The notes under the pieces: model-generated
Seen by the model: the letters and a program-made list of their open reading frames with translations, nothing else
Databases searched by the model: none
What the model was told of the DNA's origin: nothing
NCBI GenBank assembly: GCA_947168625.1
Contig: CAMVMQ010000061.1
Location: 1-5,328 of the forward strand
From: an uncultured Caryophanales bacterium
Lineage (GTDB): Bacteria; Bacillota_I; Bacilli_A; RF39; UBA660
DNA length: 5,328 bases
Direction: 5' to 3'
In this document: one piece after another, positions 1-5,020 of the stretch
Numbering within the stretch: position 1 is the first letter of the stretch
How the letters are laid out: each line of letters begins with the position of its first letter
Made by a program: the position numbers and the translations under genes

Positions 1-63
1 TCTACTTATAATAATAATGGTTTTAACGAAATAAAAGCCGTTACTATGAGACAAGAAATATAA
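1..63 (+). CDS. C-terminal tail of an unidentified upstream gene (partial)
   Basis: Frame 1 is open from the first base to a TAA at 61-63 and encodes 20 residues ending KAVTMRQEI. The other two forward frames hit stops within the first 35 bases. The composition (mixed charged, polar and hydrophobic residues) is compatible with the end of a real protein, but too little is present to assign a family. The stop lies 51 bp before the first methyltransferase start and no terminator hairpin separates them, so read-through or co-transcription is possible. Confidence 0.4.
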   Translation, partial: STYNNNGFNEIKAVTMRQEI

Positions 64-75
64 ATAATATTTATT

Positions 76-91
76 TTATACATTGTATAAT
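76..91 (+). promoter_or_regulatory. Candidate -10 box inside a perfect dyad
   Basis: TATAAT at 86-91 matches the sigma-A -10 consensus and lies 24 nt before the TTG start of the operon. It overlaps a perfect 15-bp dyad at 76-90, TTATACA-T-TGTATAA. No good -35 hexamer is found 16-18 nt upstream; that stretch is just A/T. In such AT-rich DNA a chance TATAAT is likely, so this is only a candidate. If real, the dyad would sit where a repressor could block polymerase, and the 5' leader would be very short. Confidence 0.3.
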
Positions 92-102
92 AATATTCAA
101 TT

Positions 103-109
103 GAGGTGG
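103..109 (+). promoter_or_regulatory. Ribosome binding site that fixes the TTG start at 115
   Basis: GAGGTGG at 103-109 is a good Shine-Dalgarno match ending 5 nt before TTG at 115. The in-frame GTG at 106 lies inside this motif and has no separate binding site upstream. Translation therefore most likely begins at TTG 115, giving MKKIEYAINHL, rather than at 106. Confidence 0.7.
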
Positions 110-114
110 TTATT

Positions 115-957
115 TTGAAAAAAATTGAATATGCTATAAATCATTTAAATGATTTAAATGGCATAATTATATGTCCGTATTGTAAAGAAGATTTATTTAT
201 TAGAGAAAATAGTTTAGTGTGTGTTAAAAACCATACATTTAATATTTCTAAAAAGGGGAGTGTTGTACTTTATAAAACTTCTAAACTAAAAAAGGATAAA
301 ATATATAATACAGAATTGTTTATCAATAGAAGAAATTTTATTAACTCTGGATTTTATAATGAAGTTCACTCCAAAATAAGTGAAATAATTAATGAAAATA
401 AACCAAATATTATTTTAGATATGGGTTCTGGAGAAGGGACACATGATATTAAAATTATTGATAATTTGAAAGATAAAAATATTAAAGTAATTGGATTAGA
501 TCTGTCAAAAGAAGGTATCGATTTATCTAATGATTTTATTGAAAAAAATTATGTTGGCATAGTTGGAGATTTAAATCAATTACCAATAAAAAATAAAACA
601 GTGGATTTAATAATAAATTTTTTATCTCCATCTAACGAATCTGAGATGGCAAGAGTATTAAAAAAAGAAGGAATAATAATAAAGGTAACTCCGAAAGCAG
701 AATATTTATATGAATTAAGGAAATCTTTAAAAATTAAAAGTTACGAAAATGAAGATATAATAGAAAATAATATAAAAAATAAATATGATATTTTAAAAAA
801 ATATGAAATTGTTAATACATATTCTCTGGATAAATTATTACTCAATTATTTGGTAAAGATGACCCCTTTAATGAATAATATCAATATTATTCCTGATATA
901 AAAACAATTACTATTGCTTTAAATTTATATGTTTTAAGGATAAAAGATGGAAGATAA
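115..957 (+). CDS. RlmA-type 23S rRNA (guanine-N1)-methyltransferase homologue
   Basis: This is a 280-residue protein using the TTG start. Residues 20-40 form a zinc finger, C20-x2-C23-x12-C36-x3-H40, with the spacing known from RlmA. The RlmA-like stretch NRRNFINSGFY follows (71-81). SAM-binding motif I is LDMGSGEG (101-108), then GLDLS at the end of strand 2, and the EMARVLKKEG...VTP segment typical of RlmA. The family methylates N1 of G745 (RlmA(I)) or G748 (RlmA(II)/TlrB) in helix 35 of 23S rRNA, at the peptide exit tunnel; TlrB gives tylosin resistance. Here it leads an operon with a second methyltransferase, a radical SAM maturase and a Cys-rich peptide, so self-protection or a repurposed tailoring role is possible (inference). 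The family call is solid, but the substrate is unproven. No housekeeping gene symbol is given because the context is unlike a housekeeping copy. The gene overlaps the next one by 11 nt. Confidence 0.85.
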   Translation: MKKIEYAINHLNDLNGIIICPYCKEDLFIRENSLVCVKNHTFNISKKGSVVLYKTSKLKKDKIYNTELFINRRNFINSGFYNEVHSKISEIINENKPNIILDMGSGEGTHDIKIIDNLKDKNIKVIGLDLSKEGIDLSNDFIEKNYVGIVGDLNQLPIKNKTVDLIINFLSPSNESEMARVLKKEGIIIKVTPKAEYLYELRKSLKIKSYENEDIIENNIKNKYDILKKYEIVNTYSLDKLLLNYLVKMTPLMNNINIIPDIKTITIALNLYVLRIKDGR

Positions 958-1705
958 TTATAACAAATATATTAAAGAATTATATGATAATCCAAAATTA
1001 TATATAAACGAATTTATAAATTATGAAGATGATATATATTTTTGGCCTAAAATAATTAAAATGTATAAACCAAAAAATGTTTTAGAAATAGGAATTGGAA
1101 ATGGTAGATTGATTAATTTATTACATGGATATGTAGAAAAATACGATGGCATAGATTTATCACATGAATTGGTTGATTATTGTAGAAAAAAATATGATTA
1201 TGATAATGTTAGTTTATATAACCAAGATTTAAAAAAATGTAGATTAAATAATATATATGATTTAATCATATTACCATTTAATGTAATGAATAATTTTTAT
1301 AGTGAAAATGACATATATAATGCATTTAATAATCTAAAAAAAATGTCTGATAAAAAAACAATTATTGTAATTGATACAATCAATCCAAAGATAGAAGATT
1401 TAAACGATAGAGAAGAATTTGTTAAAACTAATGAATTTAATATGGATGATCAAAAAGTTTTAGTACTTGAAAATAAAAAGTATAATAATATTAATTCTAC
1501 TTGTATATACAAAAAAAGATATATAAGTAGTGAAGGAACAATCATTAAAGAAAGTATATTACCAAATAAAATATTTTTTCATTCGGAATTACAATTATTA
1601 ATTAAACATTATGGATTTGAAATAATTGATATATATGGTGATTATAATTTTGAAAAAATTAGTAATCAGAGCAGAAAACAAATTTTTGTTATTAGGAGGA
1701 AGTAG
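947..1705 (+). CDS. Class I SAM-dependent methyltransferase
   Basis: This is a 252-residue protein starting at ATG 947, with AAGGA at 936-940 and a 6-nt spacer. The start lies inside the previous gene, so the two are probably translationally coupled. Visible landmarks are motif I VLEIGIGNGR (45-54), the acidic residue ending strand 2 in YDGIDLS (D70), QD at 93-94 and the motif IV-like YDLIILPFNVMNNF (104-117). The latter resembles small-molecule or peptide methyltransferases that carry a PFN motif. The N-terminal Y-D-...-FW segment (12-33) is also common in that group. No zinc finger, signal peptide or membrane segment is seen. In this operon it is a plausible tailoring enzyme for the Cys-rich peptide, acting in the cytoplasm. 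The substrate cannot be told from sequence. The fold assignment is confident; the pathway role is inference. Confidence 0.8.
   Translation: MEDNYNKYIKELYDNPKLYINEFINYEDDIYFWPKIIKMYKPKNVLEIGIGNGRLINLLHGYVEKYDGIDLSHELVDYCRKKYDYDNVSLYNQDLKKCRLNNIYDLIILPFNVMNNFYSENDIYNAFNNLKKMSDKKTIIVIDTINPKIEDLNDREEFVKTNEFNMDDQKVLVLENKKYNNINSTCIYKKRYISSEGTIIKESILPNKIFFHSELQLLIKHYGFEIIDIYGDYNFEKISNQSRKQIFVIRRK
1694..1700 (+). promoter_or_regulatory. Strong ribosome binding site for the radical SAM gene
   Basis: AGGAGGA at 1694-1700 lies inside the last codons of the preceding methyltransferase, 9 nt before ATG 1710. It makes ATG 1710 the best start. An in-frame ATG at 1626 would add 28 residues that only read the methyltransferase end in another frame, and it is rejected. 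Confidence 0.75.
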
Positions 1706-1709
1706 TATT

Positions 1710-3032
1710 ATGAAATTATCAAAGTATTTTCAATATATTGAAATGGATGAAAATTATATTGCTGTTTTTAATTCAATTTTGATGCAAATAATATTTATAG
1801 AAAAAAATAAATTAGATGATTTGAAAAATTTTAAACTAAATGAAACTGAAACTAGTTTAATGGTAGAAAATGGAATATATGAAACTACATCTGACATGGA
1901 AGAAATATACGAATCATTGCGATTTGGTATAAAAAAGCAAGTAAAAATACCCACAATTATGTATTTAAATGTTTCTACCTTTTGTAATCTTGCTTGTAAG
2001 TATTGCTTTATTGAAAGCAATCCCATATCAAACCAAAAATATAATAAAATGTCTTTTGATATAGCTAAAATAGCGGTTGATAAATTTTTGGCAGAATTGG
2101 AAAAAAATAAAATTGTCGAATCACAAATAATTTTTTATGGTGGAGAACCATTAACTAATTGGGAAGTGGTAAAAAAAATTATTAAATATGTAAAAGAGGA
2201 AAAAAAATCTAATATCACGTTAACTATTATAACAAATGGAACTTTGCTTAATAGAGAAATAATACAATTTTTAATGGATTATCATATTGGAATTGGAATA
2301 TCAATAGATGGGCCGAAATTTATAAATGATAAAAATAGGATTTTTAAATTTGGAAATGAAAGTGTGTATACCAAGGTTATGAATTCTGTAAAATTATTAA
2401 ATGAAATGAATAGTAGTTACTGTGTATCAGCAACTGTTACACCTGATGTTGTTGATAATGAAGATGAAATATTTAAATGGTTGATTGATAATAAAATTAA
2501 AAATGTATTTTGGAACTTATACCATTATTCATCAAAATCAGAAGAGTGGGAAGAACATTATAACAAAATGAGTGATTTTATTTTAAAAGCTTATAAAATA
2601 TTAAAAGAGAATAATATTGGTGAAGAAAAAGTAAAAGAACAAATAGAAATGTTTTTAAATCAAACATTTAAATTTCATAGTTGCGGAGCAGTTGGCTTGA
2701 ACCAATTAACAATAAAACCAAACGGAGATGTTTGCATATGTCAAGGAGACTCTAGATCATATAATAATATTGTTGGAAATATAATAGACGATGAAATAGA
2801 TGATATACTTAATAATCCAATAAATAATGATTGGCTGGAAATGTATACAATTGATAAAGAAAAATGTAAATTTTGTCCAGCTATATCAGTGTGCGGTGGT
2901 GGATGTCCATTACAAGCAGAAGTATTATTTGGTAAAAGAACAGATATAGATGAAGCATCATGCATTTACTATAAAAAATTGCTTGAATGGTTGATAAAAC
3001 AATATTATTATGTTACAATAGAAGAAAGTTAA
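1710..3032 (+). CDS. Radical SAM/SPASM peptide maturase
   Basis: This is a 440-residue protein. Residues 1-78 have the alternating strand/helix pattern of a PqqD-like RiPP recognition element (FNSILMQIIFIEK, then LMVENGIYE), which would bind a leader peptide; this is inferred by eye. The radical SAM core starts with C92-x3-C96-x2-C99 (CNLACKYC), which binds the SAM-cleaving 4Fe-4S cluster. It is followed by GGEP (144-147) and ITNGT (174-178). The C-terminal SPASM domain shows the full seven-Cys pattern: C325-x13-G-x4-C344, C386-x2-C389-x5-C395-x3-C399, then C418, enough for two auxiliary 4Fe-4S clusters. C342 is an extra Cys next to C344. SPASM enzymes of this size make thioether or carbon-carbon crosslinks in ribosomal peptides or activate enzymes. 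The Cys-rich small gene 20 nt downstream is the obvious substrate. Whether it forms alpha (sacti) or beta/gamma (ranthi) thioethers, or something else, cannot be decided here. Confidence 0.92.
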   Translation: MKLSKYFQYIEMDENYIAVFNSILMQIIFIEKNKLDDLKNFKLNETETSLMVENGIYETTSDMEEIYESLRFGIKKQVKIPTIMYLNVSTFCNLACKYCFIESNPISNQKYNKMSFDIAKIAVDKFLAELEKNKIVESQIIFYGGEPLTNWEVVKKIIKYVKEEKKSNITLTIITNGTLLNREIIQFLMDYHIGIGISIDGPKFINDKNRIFKFGNESVYTKVMNSVKLLNEMNSSYCVSATVTPDVVDNEDEIFKWLIDNKIKNVFWNLYHYSSKSEEWEEHYNKMSDFILKAYKILKENNIGEEKVKEQIEMFLNQTFKFHSCGAVGLNQLTIKPNGDVCICQGDSRSYNNIVGNIIDDEIDDILNNPINNDWLEMYTIDKEKCKFCPAISVCGGGCPLQAEVLFGKRTDIDEASCIYYKKLLEWLIKQYYYVTIEES

Positions 3033-3052
3033 GAAAGGAACGGTGCTTTAAG

Positions 3053-3214
3053 ATGATTTTAGCTAATAAGCTAAAGGCTCTAGGCAAATTAAAAAAAGAA
3101 AAACAAGTTGTTGCAAATCAATGCACATGCAGTAATTGTAATTGCAATTGTAATTTTTCTTTAAATAATAATCTAGGAAATCTAGTAAAAGCCTATAGAA
3201 AAAATTTAGCATAG
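3053..3214 (+). CDS. Cys-rich RiPP precursor peptide candidate
   Basis: This is a 53-residue peptide. Residues 1-23 are Lys/Leu-rich (MILANKLKALGKLKKEK) and look like an amphipathic leader. The core has five cysteines in ten residues, C24-x-C26-x2-C29-x-C31-x-C33, with Asn alternating with the last three. A 20-residue Cys-free tail follows (FSLNNNLGNLVKAYRK...). There is no signal peptide and no double-Gly leader. The order of Cys cluster then Ser/Asn/Leu-rich tail recalls sactipeptides such as thurincin H, where N-terminal cysteines bridge to C-terminal residues in a hairpin. The gene is 20 nt after the SPASM maturase and just before a terminator, so it closes the operon. The purine-rich AAAGGAA at 3034-3040 lies rather far (12 nt) from the ATG, but no better start exists in frame. 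Alternatives are a tiny metallothionein (it has C-x-C motifs) or an iron-sulfur peptide; the maturase context makes these less likely. I do not recognise an exact family. Confidence 0.8.
   Translation: MILANKLKALGKLKKEKQVVANQCTCSNCNCNCNFSLNNNLGNLVKAYRKNLA
3057..3076 (+). promoter_or_regulatory. Hairpin at the 5' end of the precursor coding region
   Basis: TTTAGCT (3058-3064) pairs perfectly with AGCTAAA (3069-3075) around the loop AATA. A T-G wobble at 3057/3076 extends it. The stem covers codons 2-8 of the peptide gene, directly after the start codon, where structure in the mRNA can affect initiation. It also encodes the leader residues ILANKLK, so coincidence from the AT-rich codons is possible. 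Confidence 0.4.
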
Positions 3215-3221
3215 TTTTTGA

Positions 3222-3265
3222 AAGAAAAACTGCTATGGAATTATTAATTTCTGGCAGTTTTTCTT
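3222..3265 (+). terminator. Intrinsic terminator ending the RiPP-like operon
   Basis: AAGAAAAACTGC (3222-3233) and GCAGTTTTTCTT (3254-3265) are perfect 12-bp complements around a 20-nt loop. The CTGC/GCAG core is flanked by an A-tract on the left and a T-tract on the right. It therefore works as a terminator for the peptide operon and could also act on the opposite strand. It begins 8 nt after the peptide stop codon and separates the operon from the broken S51 gene. Confidence 0.8.
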
Positions 3266-3320
3266 AATAAAAAAATCAATAGATAAAGATAACGGCTTTA
3301 AGGTATTAATGGTGAGAAAA

Positions 3321-3970
3321 ATGAGTAAAAAAATAGTAGCTATTGGCGGAGGAGAAAATGGAAGAATACTTGAAAGTGGTGAAAAATCTCTTTATGAAAC
3401 AGAAGCAATGGATAGAGAGATAATAAGATTAACTGAAAAAGAAAAGCCAAATTATTTATTAATCATGCAATGTCTTTTTCAGAAGAAGTACAAGACAGTT
3501 ATTATGAAGCAATGAAAAAAATATATGGAGATAAATTTGGCTGCGATTGCAAACATTTAAGTTCAAGTGATTTATATAACAAAGAACTAGTAAATGAACT
3601 TATAAAATGGGATGATATAATATATGAAGGTGGTGGAGATACTTTGCCCATGATACAGTTATGGAAAGAAACCGGATTTGATAAGAAATTATATGAAGCT
3701 TGGGAAGAGGGAAAAGTTATATATGGAATATCTGCTGGTGCAGTTTGCTGGTTCAAATATTGTAATTCAGATTGTGATAACTCGAAATTTGAAATAGTAG
3801 ATGATAAATATAAAATCATAACTAGTGGTGGAAATAATAGAAACTTTTCTAAAGGATATATTTATAAAGCATATTGGAATAATGGAAAATATTTTGAAAC
3901 AAAATTAAGCGAAAATAAGGATTTTCTTCCTTTAAAAGGTTTATTTGAGAAAGAAAAAAATGATAAGTGA
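3321..3970 (+). pseudogene. Peptidase S51 (peptidase E-like) pseudogene, frameshifted and internally deleted
   Basis: The start MSKKIVAIGGGENGRIL at ATG 3321 (GGTGAG at 3311-3316; another ATG lies at 3309) is typical of the peptidase E-like Bacillota family, which cuts Asp-X dipeptides in the cytoplasm. The frame continues to PNYLLI near 3463, then breaks. The family-like continuation HAMSFSEEVQDSYYEAMKKI resumes at 3464 in the -1 frame, consistent with loss of about 4 bases. IIYEGGGDT and the catalytic-serine motif GISAGA (Ser codon 3731-3733) follow. At about 3775 the text jumps from CNSD to DNSKFEIVDDKYKI. Known relatives have roughly 50-60 residues here, including the catalytic His region, so an in-frame deletion is inferred. 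The C-terminus (KAYWNNGKYFE...KPL-like end) looks natural. The protein cannot be active as it stands. The family call rests on remembered family sequences, not an alignment. Confidence 0.8.
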
Positions 3971-3981
3971 GAAGTGATGCC

Positions 3982-4699
3982 ATGATGAAATATAGTAGTG
4001 AAGAAGAACTTATCCCTCAAAATCTAAAAGAGCTGCAATTAAAATTAAAAAACCAAACTGATACATTGAGCAAAAGAAAAAAGGTCAATTATTTATTTAG
4101 TTGCATTAATACTGAAACGGGTTTTACGCCGAAACAATCATCATATATAAAAAAGATATTAAACGAAATTCTATAATTACATTTATTGCATCAGATTTTA
4201 ATAACTATGATAAGAACGATGAACAAATAAATAAAATATTAAACTCTTTTAATGATATTGGAATTAGTTTTAAAAAATGGAATGTAATAGATAATCGTTC
4301 AAATCATAAGAAGTTAAGAAAATAATCGATAATTCTGACGTTATATATTTAATGGGAGGAAACCCTAAAAATCAAATAGAAAATATAAAAAAATATAATC
4401 TAAAAGAGGTATTAAATAATTATGAAGGAATAATAATTGGAACCAGTGCAGGTACGATGAATCAAGCAAAAAGAGTTAAATATTTGGATGAAAACAATAA
4501 TTTAATTGATTATGATGGCATTGGATTATTAGACATATTAATTTACCCACATCAGAATAAAAATAGTCTAGAAAATCTAAATGAAGTTCTTAATGTAAGC
4601 AAATACGGAAAAATATATTGCTTACCTAATGAATCATTTATTAGATTGGAAGAAAATAATAAAATAATTGAAGGACCTTATTACATTATAGGTGAATAA
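3982..4699 (+). pseudogene. Second S51 / class I glutamine amidotransferase-like pseudogene with two frameshifts
   Basis: A small frame from ATG 3982 (GAAGTGA at 3971-3977) reads MMKYSSEEELIPQNL... and stops at 4174-4176. Restoring one A in the A6 run at 4149-4154 continues it as TGFTPKQSSYIKKDIKRNS, then ITFIASDFNNYDKND, which looks like the N-terminal half of an S51-like protein. This frame stops at 4323-4325. One base lost near 4309 would rejoin it to IIDNSDVIYLMGGNPKNQ and the intact last frame, ending at TAA 4697-4699. The C-terminal part keeps the nucleophile motif GTSAGT (Ser codon 4445-4447) and a His in IYPHQNK. The first 33 or so residues (charged, helical) do not resemble the family and may be a remnant of another gene or a separate small ORF. 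It follows the first S51 remnant by about 10 nt and ends about 100 nt before a terminator. Confidence 0.7.
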
Positions 4700-4800
4700 T
4701 TAAAAGCATAATTTTGTTTTATAAAGATAATTTTTCAATAGTATAAATTAAATACATTTATATTTAATAATTCTTCATATATTGTTCAATAATCTAATAT
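4700..4800. other. AT-rich spacer without recognised features
   Basis: Very AT-rich sequence between the last pseudogene and the terminator. I see no open frame with a ribosome binding site, no tRNA-like fold and no convincing hairpin. Confidence 0.5.
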
Positions 4801-4831
4801 AACATCTGATTTAAATCGGGTGTTTTCTTTT
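4801..4831 (+). terminator. Intrinsic terminator after the S51 pseudogenes
   Basis: AACATCTGATTT (4801-4812) pairs along its full length with AAATCGGGTGTT (4813-4824), counting two G-T wobbles, with the central bases forming the loop. It is followed directly by TTCTTTT. This is a standard rho-independent terminator on the plus strand. Confidence 0.85.
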
Positions 4832-4857
4832 AGTTAACAATAAAACTTTCATAACTA

Positions 4858-4873
4858 TAATTATTGATAATTA
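4858..4873. repeat. Short perfect inverted repeat
   Basis: TAATTAT (4858-4864) and ATAATTA (4867-4873) are perfect inverted copies separated by TG. In DNA this AT-rich such a dyad can arise by chance. It lies about 85 bp before the -35 box of the acyl ligase promoter. Confidence 0.3.
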
Positions 4874-4919
4874 GATATATGAATACTAAAATTTATAATT
4901 TATGATAAAATATTCGCAC

Positions 4920-4942
4920 TTTATGCCAAATAATAGCATAAA
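4920..4942. promoter_or_regulatory. Dyad upstream of the acyl ligase promoter (possible operator)
   Basis: TTTATGC (4920-4926) and GCATAAA (4936-4942) are perfect 7-bp inverted arms separated by 9 bp. Flanking CAC (4917-4919) and GTG (4945-4947) can extend the dyad with a small bulge. The half-site spacing, about two helical turns in total, and the place just upstream of the -35 box suit an activator or other dimeric regulator, but there is no further evidence. Confidence 0.4.
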
Positions 4943-4957
4943 TAGTGTAAACAAAGA

Positions 4958-4986
4958 TTTACATTTACTTCTAATTATGTTATACT
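4958..4986 (+). promoter_or_regulatory. Sigma-A promoter for the acyl ligase gene
   Basis: TTTACA (4958-4963) and TATACT (4981-4986) are separated by 17 bp. An extended -10 TG at 4978-4979 precedes the -10 box by one base. The arrangement is close to consensus. Transcription would start near 4993, leaving a leader of just under 30 nt. Confidence 0.8.
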
Positions 4987-5008
4987 TTAAATGATTAGAA
5001 TGATTGAT

Positions 5009-5015
5009 AGGAGGG
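5009..5015 (+). promoter_or_regulatory. Ribosome binding site of the acyl ligase gene
   Basis: AGGAGGG at 5009-5015 is followed by a 5-nt spacer and ATG 5021. This near-perfect Shine-Dalgarno site fixes the start. Confidence 0.85.
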
Positions 5016-5020
5016 TTTAT

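Noticed and set aside
1754..2026. Minus-strand open frame of 90 codons inside the radical SAM gene
   Set aside because: It lies opposite the conserved Cys motif region of a clearly coding gene and has no ribosome binding site or recognisable domain.
2741..2965. Minus-strand open frame of 74 codons opposite the SPASM domain
   Set aside because: Shadow of the plus-strand gene; its composition follows the complement of the SPASM Cys/Gly codons.
2987..3052. N-terminal extension of the Cys-rich peptide up to ATG 2987
   Set aside because: These codons read the end of the maturase gene in another frame. The purine-rich site at 3034-3040 and the compact leader favour ATG 3053.
3053..3214. Metallothionein as the primary call for the Cys-rich peptide
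   Set aside because: The C-x-C motifs fit, but there are only five Cys, a Lys/Leu leader-like N-terminus, and a SPASM maturase directly upstream in the same operon. Kept only as an alternative.
3040..3303. Similar start-region strings ACGG-TG-CTTTAAG (before the peptide) and ACGGCTTTAAGG (before the S51 remnant)
   Set aside because: The likeness is about a dozen bases in biased sequence and does not extend into the coding regions, so a duplication cannot be supported.
3502..3819. Minus-strand open frame of 105 codons opposite the first S51 remnant
   Set aside because: The plus strand carries recognisable family motifs here; the minus frame has no start signal and a Ser-rich shadow composition.
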